A DNA stretch of 64,000 bases from Agaribacillus aureus (lineage in GTDB: Bacteria > Bacteroidota > Bacteroidia > Cytophagales > Cyclobacteriaceae), in the NCBI GenBank assembly GCA_030442055.1, contig JAUJEB010000001.1, positions 62,001-126,000 of the forward strand, given 5' to 3'. The stretch's first letter is position 1. The number at the start of each line of letters is the position of its first letter. This document shows positions 52,285 to 60,934 of this stretch, piece after piece. A program made the translations under genes and the position numbers. The notes below the pieces were generated by a model. The model was not told the DNA's origin, made no database searches, and saw nothing but the letters and a program-made list of their open reading frames with translations.

Positions 52285-53304
52285 ATGTGCTCAATTAAAA
52301 ATTCCATTAGGTTCCTCTTAACCGGTTCTCTTGCCTTACTTATTGTTCAATACTGCAATTCACAGTCGACCAAGTTTGGCGAATATATTTATATAAAAAA
52401 GAAAACTGAAATTAGTTACCTTAAAAATGGAAATAAGAAATTAACACTTGAAAAAGGCACTGAATTAAAGAAAAAGCAAAATTTTATATCAGATAAGGTA
52501 AAATATGATGCCGAATTAAAGCGGATTTTGAATAAAAATGAAGACTTTACAGTTAAAAAAAATAGTTTAATTAAAACCAAAAATTTATACGGGAAAGCAA
52601 ATATATCGCAAAAAAAGGATACGCTTTATATCAATTTCTGGTTATTCAAAAAAGGGGCCAAACCACTGTCAAAACAAGATAGATCTATTCAGGTTGTAGA
52701 CAATTACAACTATAAAAGATCAATAGACGACAGATTTCGCGATTCAGATATCACTGAATATGAAAGAGACAAAAAATATTTCATTATACTAAAAAACCGC
52801 CAAACCTTTACAGTATGGCATAGAAGTATTGAAATTAGCGCACTGTCAATTCCACTAAAAATTCGACCTTCAATTAATATCAACAATGCTGAAACCAATG
52901 AAGTGATAAAAGAGGACTTGATAGTTTCTGCAAACTTCAACGTGAGTACATTTGTAGGAGTTCGTTTTGGGCAACAACAATATACGTACAGGTGGAACGA
53001 AGAAATTCCTCCAGGGGGATGGGCCGTGACTGTAGGTGCCTTTGCCGGTATTGGGATTGAGACCCTCGATTCACTTAACACAAGCAACAGTCCAGCACCA
53101 TTGGAAATGAAAAAAGATATTGGATCATTTTCACTTGGACTGGGAATGGTTCTTGATATTAAAGGTTTTAAACTTGGCTTTTTTGTTGGCCAAGACAGGA
53201 CTAGTAATTCACCGATAGCAAGAAAATGGAATTACAGAAACAAAGCTTGGTATGGCGTTGGATTTGGCTATAAACTTCCTCTATTTAAGGATCCATCCAA
53301 ATAG
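52285..53304 (+). CDS. Exported protein of unknown function
   Basis: 339 residues if started at the ATG of 52285, which directly begins a signal peptide (MCSIKNSIRFLLTGSLALLI ... QYCNSQS); a frame to 52249 adds 12 residues without purpose. The first half is lysine-rich and repetitive (YIYIKKKTEISYLKNGNKKL). The second half is beta-rich and glycine-rich (FVGVRFGQQQYTYRW, AVTVGAFAGIGIE, SLGLGMVLDIKGFKLGFFVG, YGVGFGYKLPLF), consistent with a small outer-membrane barrel. I do not know the family. It is divergent from the 51956 operon and shares its palindrome. Confidence 0.68.
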   Translation: MCSIKNSIRFLLTGSLALLIVQYCNSQSTKFGEYIYIKKKTEISYLKNGNKKLTLEKGTELKKKQNFISDKVKYDAELKRILNKNEDFTVKKNSLIKTKNLYGKANISQKKDTLYINFWLFKKGAKPLSKQDRSIQVVDNYNYKRSIDDRFRDSDITEYERDKKYFIILKNRQTFTVWHRSIEISALSIPLKIRPSININNAETNEVIKEDLIVSANFNVSTFVGVRFGQQQYTYRWNEEIPPGGWAVTVGAFAGIGIETLDSLNTSNSPAPLEMKKDIGSFSLGLGMVLDIKGFKLGFFVGQDRTSNSPIARKWNYRNKAWYGVGFGYKLPLFKDPSK

Positions 53305-53593
53305 ATATTTTTTTCTACTTTTCCTATAGCACACCATTAAACAAAATCCTAAGATAAAATCAGTAAAAGCAATATTGGAAAATGGGGGTTGATAGCTGAA
53401 AAGATCATTCTTCCATTTCTTTTAAAAGAATGAGTACACTATTACTGGCAAATCTCATAATACAAGAGTGAAGTGTAATAAAATAAAAGTTTATTGACAA
53501 ATACAAAATGGAAGTAAAACCAGTTCTTTTCTAGTCGGATTTTCACTCCGTTTATAGATTAAAAGATTAATTTGTCAAACGATTAAGTTAAAT
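53305..53593. other. Intergenic, convergent genes
   Basis: About 290 AT-rich bases between convergent genes. No gene, clean terminator or RNA seen. Confidence 0.3.
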
Positions 53594-55012
53594 CTAAAAC
53601 ATTTCCGCGGCTATAAGTCTATTCCATGTTTCAATTGCTTCTTGTTTGATTGCTGGGGGCAACCAATACCAATCATTTTGATTTACAGCATTTTTTGAAG
53701 CAGAAAATAACAGCACATCCAGGTTATGAAAGTGACGGTCTTCTGAAGGACAATCAGTTTCTCTATTTGGCAGGTAAATTTTTTCCTTGTTACCCAAATA
53801 CAATATGCTTGGGAAATTTATTTTCCCATAATGCCGGGAACCTGCAAGCATTGGTGCGCTGACAGGCTCTTGAGAAAATTCAGATATTAATTTTTTACTC
53901 CATTCAAGCCTTCTACTTTTGGGGTGATGAAAAAAGATGCGATTCCACTGATCGCTATGTTTGGAAATATCTTCCAATGCTATCGTCCATTTTTTAGCTA
54001 TTACGGTAGGGCTTTCCCAACCAAGATGATGACAAATAGATTCTTGAAATTCTTTAGCCTTTGGTGAGATTTGTCTTACATCTTTGTCTACTCCAAAAGT
54101 AAATTCAAGATTAAGTTCTCTGCAAGCATCTAATATATGGCCGAGCCTAAAACTTGGTATTAAATGGATGGCATGTTCCGGCAGATCACTCGCTTTCATT
54201 CCTGGCCAAAGAGGGATCCATAGTGCTAACTCCAAGAGACTTTCGACTTCTTCACCGATATTCATTGTGTCAAGATCAAAAGCATTTGGTAGAAATTCCT
54301 TTATGGCATTCAATATTTGCAGATATTTCTTGGGTGGGAGATCCATTGGAAATTCTGATACAATTTGTTTGTCTTGTGATTGATAAGCCAATTCCACGAC
54401 CACTCCAAGGTATTCTAGCACATCCTGAATGTTTATAGGAATACCATCAAGATGAATTAGCTTGCTCTCATCTAATTTTTTTCCCCACAATTTACTGAGA
54501 TAATGATGAAATTCTTTAGGGTTGGTTTGTGTATTGCCATATAATTCCAAAAAATATTGCACCCATCCTGACATGGATTTGATCCCCATGGTAGGTATGT
54601 TAAAACCATCAAGCGTTCTGATCGACTCTAATAGGCATTGAGCTTTGAAAACATCAGAATAAGATTTATCACCGAAATAATAAAATTCGAATTCGTTGGA
54701 TACCATTTTTGGCTTCTTTGCTGCACTTCTATTTACAGCATTCCAATCTTGGACCAGTTCTGGTAGGCCTTCACGAATTTTGAGAGATTTCAAAAAATAT
54801 TCCAGGTAATTGGTTAGGAACCCATGTCTAACCAAGCCATACGATGTTCCTAGCAATCTGACCAAGTGATCATACTCATGCATAATTCTGGCTCTCCTTA
54901 AGTTGTTGGATTGCGAATATTCTTCTTTAGAATAAATATGCAATGCCAGGCTATTTACATCTATATGAAAAGAATCTCCTTGAAGAATATCTTCATGATT
55001 TAGAGGATTCAT
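53594..55012 (-). CDS. HExxH-motif protein of unknown function (candidate metallopeptidase)
   Basis: 472 residues, no signal peptide. Residues 45-49 are HEYDH, a perfect HExxH zinc-peptidase motif in a predicted helix (RRARIMHEYDHLVRLLGTSY), and E71 in LTNYLEYFL lies 22 residues later, where gluzincins keep their third ligand. The remainder is mostly helical with tryptophans (ELALWIPLWPGMKASDLPEH) and no known domain that I can recognise. Its start overlaps the end of the small membrane protein gene (54993-55012), implying translational coupling. The peptidase role rests on a short motif and could be coincidence. Confidence 0.7.
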   Translation of the reverse strand: MNPLNHEDILQGDSFHIDVNSLALHIYSKEEYSQSNNLRRARIMHEYDHLVRLLGTSYGLVRHGFLTNYLEYFLKSLKIREGLPELVQDWNAVNRSAAKKPKMVSNEFEFYYFGDKSYSDVFKAQCLLESIRTLDGFNIPTMGIKSMSGWVQYFLELYGNTQTNPKEFHHYLSKLWGKKLDESKLIHLDGIPINIQDVLEYLGVVVELAYQSQDKQIVSEFPMDLPPKKYLQILNAIKEFLPNAFDLDTMNIGEEVESLLELALWIPLWPGMKASDLPEHAIHLIPSFRLGHILDACRELNLEFTFGVDKDVRQISPKAKEFQESICHHLGWESPTVIAKKWTIALEDISKHSDQWNRIFFHHPKSRRLEWSKKLISEFSQEPVSAPMLAGSRHYGKINFPSILYLGNKEKIYLPNRETDCPSEDRHFHNLDVLLFSASKNAVNQNDWYWLPPAIKQEAIETWNRLIAAEMF

Positions 55013-55388
55013 CTGATTTCTTATCGTTGAATATTTTTCGAATAATTATGAGCAAAGCTATCGTGGCTGCAATATTCTCATGGTCAGGGAAAAACCATAA
55101 AGTCAACACGACTACTACTTCAGCTAAAAGCTGAGAGTTTTTGTGCAACTTTTTTTCCCTGATAGCATTCAATATTTTTTTACCCTTTTCTCCACTTTCT
55201 TCTATCTTTGGTAAAAAAACGTTTTCTATCCAGGCTCTATATTTATCTATGAGAGATGAACCATAAAGGTAATCTTCCGGAAAAAGTGAACCGTGAAGTG
55301 TAGTTGATTCTCCTATAATCTGGGATAGACCTTTTTTGTTAAATTCCAAGAACTGATCGATTATTAATTCTTGATCTGGAAGTTTCAT
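54993..55388 (-). CDS. Small membrane protein
   Basis: 131 residues. A soluble helical N-terminal part (residues 1-80) is followed by two closely spaced hydrophobic helices (SQLLAEVVVVLTLWFF at about 85-100; NIAATIALLIIIRKIF at about 103-118) and a charged tail (NDKKSDESSKS). The hairpin topology resembles effector or anchor proteins of defence operons, but no family is recognised. It overlaps the HExxH gene by 20 bases and lies 177 bases after the KAP NTPase gene. Confidence 0.7.
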   Translation of the reverse strand: MKLPDQELIIDQFLEFNKKGLSQIIGESTTLHGSLFPEDYLYGSSLIDKYRAWIENVFLPKIEESGEKGKKILNAIREKKLHKNSQLLAEVVVVLTLWFFPDHENIAATIALLIIIRKIFNDKKSDESSKS

Positions 55389-55564
55389 TCAAATTAAATT
55401 TAGTAGCTAGTGTACATTTTCTTTTTTATTACTTACTAAAAGTAAACAATTAAACTCTAATATTAATCGCTTCTGTTTTTAGGGAAGCTATCACAGTTGG
55501 AGAATGGGGAAAGGCACCTCTGGAGCTTCTGGCTATTTGAAATATAACCCTGACTTGTACCAAG

Positions 55565-57487
55565 CTATTCACATTTAGATGGCTCTTTACTTTTGGAAAA
55601 CTGTCTTTTTAACTTCTTCAACTTTTCAATTACTTCTTCAACATTCTTTAAAATAAAGTCCAATTTGTGATTTTTGAGAGTATTCTTCTTTCTTGCCTTT
55701 GATTTAGGTTCCAGTTTGTCTTTTAGTCTTTCAAAGAAGGGTAATTCTTCTATAAATTCTGGCTTCAGATAACTACTATATCTACCACGTAAAAATCTTA
55801 TGAATTCCAATTGATCATCACCAGACAGGCCGATTAATTTTCTATATATCTTATATGGTGAAGCTTTGATAAAAAATGGTATTTGGACCCATTCGCCATT
55901 ATTTTCCATGGCTTTTGCAATAAAAAGTAATGTATCGGAGTCAAAAAGATCAAGAAATTCTTGAGTTTTGATTTCATTATGTTCGTTTCCGATTTCAGAA
56001 TTGAGTGCCAAAATTGTTTGTCTTAATTCCACAAGTTCATCTTTAAAATTAGGTATTTGTGGAATGTCCAAGTAATCACTTAAGTGATCATCAAAGGTAA
56101 AATTAGATTTTCCCTTCTTAATTCCAGCCTTAAATCTCTTCAATAAATTGCCTGGAATGTAATTTAGATGATTCTCTAGTCTTGTCGCATAGCCGAAAAC
56201 AGTCAGATAATCACCAATTTTATACTCACCATTTTCGGCATAATTTACCATTTTCCTAGTCAAAGAGTTATATTCACGATCATTTAGATTCCAATAATTA
56301 TTAACGTTAAGCTTGTTTAATACTTCGTACTGAGGTAAAACTTTTTGATTTTCAAGATGATACTCTGTCTCAATTTCTTCTAAAAGGTTGGTAATATTAA
56401 AATTACTTCCTCCCGTTATATAATCATAAATAGATTTAAAAAACTTATACTCCGAAAGAGACTTGTAATACTTTTCGATAAATAGCTCCTTGTAGTTTTC
56501 GTTCTTATTGTCTTCTTCGGTTGCGGAATTAAAAGTAGAGTCATCAGAGATATCTAAAATAGATCCTAAAGTCATAGATCGGTCAATTCCATTTCTTTTC
56601 ATATAGGTAATTTCCCTATTTCTATACTCAATGGAGATAGACAGCACAAATCGAATGATATCCTTAAGTTTTTCTTTTATGATGTGATTTTCAGTAACTG
56701 GAATATCAAGTACCTTGGTCAATATTTCTGAATGTATGGTTTGAAGTTTATCTAAAGCAAAAACTAATATACGGAGATTAGAATCAATGGCTGATGAATG
56801 CTCTATTATTGATTCCAAATGGTCCGTCAGAAACGATGCGTATTGGCTAAACGCTGGTGCATACCTATACTGGATTATTGCTTGTACATTATGATTAAAA
56901 TCAGGAATGAATTCTACATTTATTCCAATTACCTTTTCTTTCAGATCATCGTAAACGTTATCCTTAATTTTATCCTCGTTGGCAATTAAAATAATTTTTG
57001 CGTTGCTATTTTCAACCAAGTCATTGATAAACCCAATTAATTCTTCAATTGGAAGATTATTACTTCTTCTTTCTAAATCGTCGAAGCAGATCACCAATTG
57101 ATTAAGTTCAATCCAATCTTCGACATCCGGTTTGACATCCGATATATAATCATCAATATTCCCAAGATTTTTTAATTTCAACATACCTCTAACAATTGCT
57201 TTGGCGAGACCGGCTGAGAGTTTGAAGGCTTTGTTCTTAAGAAAGGAGCGTAATGAAAGAAAGATTTCTGTTTGAATATCTTCAATGCTTGTGCGTCCAA
57301 ACAATGAAATATGTATTGGTTCATATTTTTTGGAAGCATCAGCCAAAGTAGGTGTTTCCGCTATGATTTTTGAAAGGTTATGCTTGTAATAATATGTTTT
57401 TCCAACTCCCCACTTACCAGTTATAAGCATAGCGTAGTTGGTCTCGATGGTTAAGTATTCAGTGAAATTAATGTTAAGGTGACGCAT
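55565..57487 (-). CDS. KAP-family P-loop NTPase
   Basis: 640 residues. The Walker A motif GKWGVGKT at residues 24-31 lies close to the N-terminus, and a KAP-type Walker B LVICFDDLERR at about 146-156 is followed by ELIGFINDLVENSNAKIILI and ANEDKI. KAP NTPases are STAND-like ATPases, often membrane-associated and often found in bacterial defence loci. Residues ~85-105 (FKLSAGLAKAIVRGMLKLKN) may be an amphipathic membrane-facing insertion. The C-terminal ~300 residues are charged and helical, ending in a very basic tail. It heads a possible operon with the small membrane protein and the HExxH protein. Confidence 0.85.
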   Translation of the reverse strand: MRHLNINFTEYLTIETNYAMLITGKWGVGKTYYYKHNLSKIIAETPTLADASKKYEPIHISLFGRTSIEDIQTEIFLSLRSFLKNKAFKLSAGLAKAIVRGMLKLKNLGNIDDYISDVKPDVEDWIELNQLVICFDDLERRSNNLPIEELIGFINDLVENSNAKIILIANEDKIKDNVYDDLKEKVIGINVEFIPDFNHNVQAIIQYRYAPAFSQYASFLTDHLESIIEHSSAIDSNLRILVFALDKLQTIHSEILTKVLDIPVTENHIIKEKLKDIIRFVLSISIEYRNREITYMKRNGIDRSMTLGSILDISDDSTFNSATEEDNKNENYKELFIEKYYKSLSEYKFFKSIYDYITGGSNFNITNLLEEIETEYHLENQKVLPQYEVLNKLNVNNYWNLNDREYNSLTRKMVNYAENGEYKIGDYLTVFGYATRLENHLNYIPGNLLKRFKAGIKKGKSNFTFDDHLSDYLDIPQIPNFKDELVELRQTILALNSEIGNEHNEIKTQEFLDLFDSDTLLFIAKAMENNGEWVQIPFFIKASPYKIYRKLIGLSGDDQLEFIRFLRGRYSSYLKPEFIEELPFFERLKDKLEPKSKARKKNTLKNHKLDFILKNVEEVIEKLKKLKRQFSKSKEPSKCE

Positions 57488-57669
57488 GTATTTTCAGGTT
57501 TAATTCTTTTAAAACTTCTGCAAAATTCCATCTTAAAAATAAATCAACCTAATTTTTTGATATAAAACTCAAAGTAGTAAATTCCCTTTATCTACCTTTT
57601 TTTGAGAGCCAGTGACTCAATGTCCTTGAAACAGATGGATGTTTCGGATAAATAATTGGGTTAATATAT

Positions 57670-57765
57670 AGCGGATTCTGCCAACATTTGTGAAGACCAG
57701 CAGAACCATTATTTATCACGGGTAAATATATCAAGGAGAACGTTGCTATCGACTAAAGTAGTCAC
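57670..57765 (-). pseudogene. Broken VapC-type PIN toxin fragment
   Basis: From a GTG at 57765 the minus strand reads VTTLVDSNVLLDIFTRDK, a stop, then WFCWSSQMLAESA and another stop. This is the start of a PIN-domain VapC (TLVDSNVLLD with the first catalytic Asp), interrupted by a nonsense codon and cut after about 32 of the ~130 residues. It lies directly after the broken VapB fragment, in normal vapBC order. Confidence 0.65.
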
Positions 57766-57770
57766 CCCTA

Positions 57771-57882
57771 TTCTCTCGTCAATTACATGATTTCATCTGT
57801 ACTCATGGAAACAGAAGCTTTACCGGCCATAATTTTAATTAAATTTTTACCGCGCACAGATTTATCGGCTTTGCGTACACAT
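57771..57882 (-). pseudogene. Broken VapB-type antitoxin fragment
   Basis: The minus strand reads VRKADKSVRGKNLIKIMAGK, then ASVSMSTDEIM, a stop, and LTRE. The TDEIMALTRGE-like C-terminal block is typical of VapB antitoxins that pair with PIN toxins; here the Ala codon after EIM is replaced by TAA. The N-terminal part has no clear start codon in frame. Confidence 0.6.
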
Positions 57883-57925
57883 AACTGGTTTCCAAAATAT
57901 CTTGAGAGTTTAACTTAATAGTTCA

Positions 57926-58453
57926 TCATTCCTTACAAAACCAATCTAGGTAATCCTTTACCCAACCACTTAAAAAATATGGTAAATTCAATAATTGATA
58001 TCTTTTTCCCTTGGATGTTGAAATTTCATCTATACGCAATTCCCCACCATAAATACGGACAGCAAAATGATGAGGACATCTATCCATAAATTCATGCAAT
58101 GATCTTAAGGCTCCACTCGCTCCTGATTTTACTTCAATTGGTATCAGCTTATTTTTATAGGCATATATAATGTCAACTTCAGTGGATGTTCCTCTTTCCT
58201 CCCTAACCCAAAATGCTCTTTTGGCCCCTGGAAGATAGTCAAGTGATTTCATTTCCTGATTGACAATTTGCTGCACAAGTTTGCCTTTTGAACTCTGATG
58301 CAAATTATTAATACCTAACAACTCCTGGTGTAAACCAAGTTGATAGTTTACAAGACCAAAATCTAAAAAATGAAGCCTTGGACGCTTCTTCAAGTCAGGA
58401 ACAATGGGCGGAATGGTCTGAGTAGTTGGATAAATCAGTTCCAAAAGATTTTG
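57926..58453 (-). pseudogene. C-terminal fragment of an ATPase with DUF4143 domain
   Basis: About 176 residues, all C-terminal DUF4143 sequence: PTTQTIPPIVPDLKKRPRLH, FLDFGLVNYQLGLHQEL, and a PD-(D/E)xK-like nuclease-fold pattern STEVDIIYAYKNKLIPIEVK. The N-terminal AAA_14 ATPase half (Walker A/B) is missing. In-frame sequence upstream meets a stop at 58454-58456, exactly where the direct repeat at 58453 begins, so a rearrangement cut the gene there. A complete relative lies nearby at 59378. Confidence 0.75.
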
Positions 58454-58505
58454 TCAGAATGCATAGGCAAATTCTGGTGTTTTTTGTTAGAATGAATAGG
58501 CAATT
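58453..58505. repeat. 33-bp-spaced direct repeat at a gene breakpoint
   Basis: GTCAGAATGCATAGGCAAAT (58453-58472) and GTTAGAATGAATAGGCAATT (58486-58505) match at 17 of 20 bases. They sit exactly where the DUF4143 fragment loses its homology, suggesting a recombination or transposition end site. Confidence 0.5.
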
Positions 58506-58804
58506 TTTCAATGGTTTGCTTTTTTACATAATCCGCTAGCACCCATGTAAAGGAGTATTTAGCCCGCACATACGTCTTCCTCTGTTGCTGTTGGCTAGTC
58601 CTGGGGATTCGCTAGGGTAACATCAAATTATTTCGAAAAATATGAAAAATTTCCCGGGTTGAATGGAAAGGGTATAGTAATAAGGAAACGTAAAACCATT
58701 TTTCAACTAACTTTGAGCCTGAATGGAAATTTTCACATGGCTATTTTCCATTTTCTGTACATGTAAACTTGCCGAAAAATGTGCATTATTGCTTTCCCGT
58801 AATA
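58506..58804. other. Intergenic debris
   Basis: About 300 bases between the broken DUF4143 and RhuM genes. I see no readable protein or RNA; the last ~50 bases may be further decayed RhuM sequence. Confidence 0.3.
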
Positions 58805-59178
58805 TTTGAAGAAGTGATATGTGCAGATTTTGCACACACCACTCGACATGGTGCTTTAGAGGGAAAAACGCAAACAAAAACTACTAAATATTACAACCTG
58901 GATGTCACCATTTCGGTTGGATAAAGGGTCAAATCTCTCCGCGGACCCAATTCCGTCAGTGCGCAAGTAATCGATTGAAAGATTATTTGATTAAAGGCTA
59001 TGCCATCAATAAGAAACGCTTGCAACAAACAAACCCAGAAATTAAAATTCTTCATTTCGGGATTCAAATAATAGGCAGAGCTATAGAGTCAACACCTCCG
59101 GAATATCCACTCATACATACCCTTCCACACAATCTCCTCATTAGTCTCAGCTTTATTTTATCGATTTTCAATGGATAA
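58805..59178 (+). pseudogene. Broken RhuM-family virulence/toxin-like gene
   Basis: The plus strand reads FEEVICADFAHTTRHGALEG, KTQTKTTKYYNLDVTISVG, then TAA (58922-58924) in place of the Tyr of GYRV, then RVKSLRG. A one-base deletion near 58943 shifts the frame, after which TQFRQCASNRLKDYLIKGYA and INKKRLQQTNPEIKIL follow. These are the hallmark RhuM blocks (YYNLDVIISVGYRVKS, TQFRQWA, LKEYLIKGY). The conserved W of RQWA is Cys. The N-terminus and C-terminus are missing. A 67-codon frame starting at 58975 is just the shifted second half. Confidence 0.75.
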
Positions 59179-59377
59179 GCCTCAATTTCAGTCGCCTATT
59201 GGGTAGATACGCATTTCAAGCCACGAACACACCACACAGACCACATACTTCCCTTTCGATTCCATCTTTCAGACTTACATTTCTTTTCCTAACTCAGCTA
59301 GTTAAGAGCACCAAAGAGAAAGAAAATATTGCCAATATAACTATGTAAATCTTATGTTTTATGTTACTTTTGCATAG

Positions 59378-60553
59378 ATGATACTTCGAAGGCTTAAGCA
59401 AAAAATTACCAACAGGCTAAAAGAAATGCCTTCTGTGGCGTTAATGGGGCCACGGCAGGTTGGCAAAACAACCCTGGCTATCGATATTACCGAATCCACA
59501 CGCTCTGTCTATTTGGATCTTGAAAATCGGCTTGATATTGAAAAAATCAGAGACGTAACGGCCTTTCACGCAGCTAACAGGGACAAACTAATTATCCTTG
59601 ATGAAATTCAACGTGTCCCCGAGATTTTTACCACCCTACGAGGAATCATTGATCAGGAACGCCGAAGTGGAAGGAGAACGGGGCAATTTTTATTTCTTGG
59701 CTCGGCTTCAATCGACCTTCTACAGCAATCCAGCGAGTCGCTGGCAGGCCGTATTGCTTATATTGAATTATACCCTGTAGATTTACTGGAGTTCGCTGGT
59801 CAGGATCAAAAGAAACTGAACACACTATGGTTGCGTGGCGGATTTCCGGAAAGTTTGTTGGCTGCTACGAATCAAAGCAGCCTGAACTGGAGGTACGATT
59901 TTATTAAAACCTATCTGGAACGTGATATCCCCCAATTAGGGCCTCGTATTCCTGCAATAACCTTAGAGCGGTTTTGGACGATGCTGGCACACAATCAGGG
60001 AACGACCATTAATGCCGCACATATGGCACGAAACCTTGAGGTTAGTGGTGTAACCGTTGGGCGTTACCTAGACCTTATGGTAGACCTTTTGCTTATTCGC
60101 CGCTTGCAACCTTTTACATTTAACATTGGCAAACGCTTGGTTCGTTCTCCAAAGGTCTATGTCAGGGACTCAGGCATTGCACATGCGCTGTTAAATATTT
60201 CGGAATACAATGATCTGCTCGGTCACCCGGTTATCGGGGGCAGTTGGGAGGGCTTTGTAATAGAAAATATCATGTCGGTAGCACCAACACACGTTAGGCC
60301 GTTTTTCTACAGGACCACCGGCGGTGCGGAAATTGATTTAGTTTTGGAGTTTGGACCAAAGAAAAGATGGGCTATTGAAATCAAGCGAAGCGAAACCCCC
60401 TCACTTTCCAAAGGTTTTTATCAGGCCTGTGATGACATCAAGCCAACAAAAAAATATGTTGTTTATACTGGCCAGGACAGCTTTCCTATGAGCAATGATA
60501 TTATGGCCACATCCCTATTTGATATGATGCAAATCATATCAACTGAAAAATAA
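59378..60553 (+). CDS. AAA_14/DUF4143 ATPase
   Basis: 391 residues, complete. Walker A GPRQVGKT (24-31), Walker B LIILDEIQRVPE (about 70-81), a sensor region FLFLGSASIDLL, a winged-helix middle (ARNLEVSGVTVGRYLDLMVD) and a C-terminal DUF4143 nuclease-like fold with GGAEIDLVLEFGPK and WAIEIKRSE. The family is widespread on mobile elements and of unsettled function, perhaps toxin- or defence-related. TTACTTTTG, matching the -7 consensus, ends 8 bases before the ATG, so the transcript may be nearly leaderless; an internal ATG at 59423 is an alternative start. The broken relative is at 57926. Confidence 0.9.
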   Translation: MILRRLKQKITNRLKEMPSVALMGPRQVGKTTLAIDITESTRSVYLDLENRLDIEKIRDVTAFHAANRDKLIILDEIQRVPEIFTTLRGIIDQERRSGRRTGQFLFLGSASIDLLQQSSESLAGRIAYIELYPVDLLEFAGQDQKKLNTLWLRGGFPESLLAATNQSSLNWRYDFIKTYLERDIPQLGPRIPAITLERFWTMLAHNQGTTINAAHMARNLEVSGVTVGRYLDLMVDLLLIRRLQPFTFNIGKRLVRSPKVYVRDSGIAHALLNISEYNDLLGHPVIGGSWEGFVIENIMSVAPTHVRPFFYRTTGGAEIDLVLEFGPKKRWAIEIKRSETPSLSKGFYQACDDIKPTKKYVVYTGQDSFPMSNDIMATSLFDMMQIISTEK

Positions 60554-60934
60554 ATGCACTTATATTCACGCTTGCTGTTCCCTTTGGATTGACTTCTCTT
60601 TGTGTCAGCTTACAATGGTAATTCCATCTCTGAATGTAGAATGTAACAAAAATACAAAAAGCCTCCCTGCTTAGGCAAGTCACTCGGCTAATTCTGCTTT
60701 GCTAATAAATTTCATTTCATCCATATCAGGGGCTATTAGGGTTCATTAAAAACCATTAAAGATTGAAGAACCAAACTTTGCCAGGAAATGGCAAAAAAAT
60801 CCTTTAATTCCCAAGAAAAACCTTTTTTTACCGAAATAGCACGTAATAAACAAGACTTGCCAACCACCATTGACTCTTAAATTAAACAATTTTCACTTAG
60901 TGGAAAATATCAGGAAACTCTAAAATTAACGATC
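60554..60934. other. Intergenic region before the probable replication gene
   Basis: About 380 bases with no gene. It has a short perfect hairpin TTTGCCA/TGGCAAA (60777-60783 and 60789-60795) and two CATTAAA copies near 60744 and 60754. These could be control elements for the downstream gene but none is decisive. Confidence 0.35.

Noticed and set aside
58975-59178. Separate 67-residue gene
   Set aside because: It is the frame-shifted second half of the RhuM pseudogene, as the blocks LKDYLIKGYAINKKRL show.
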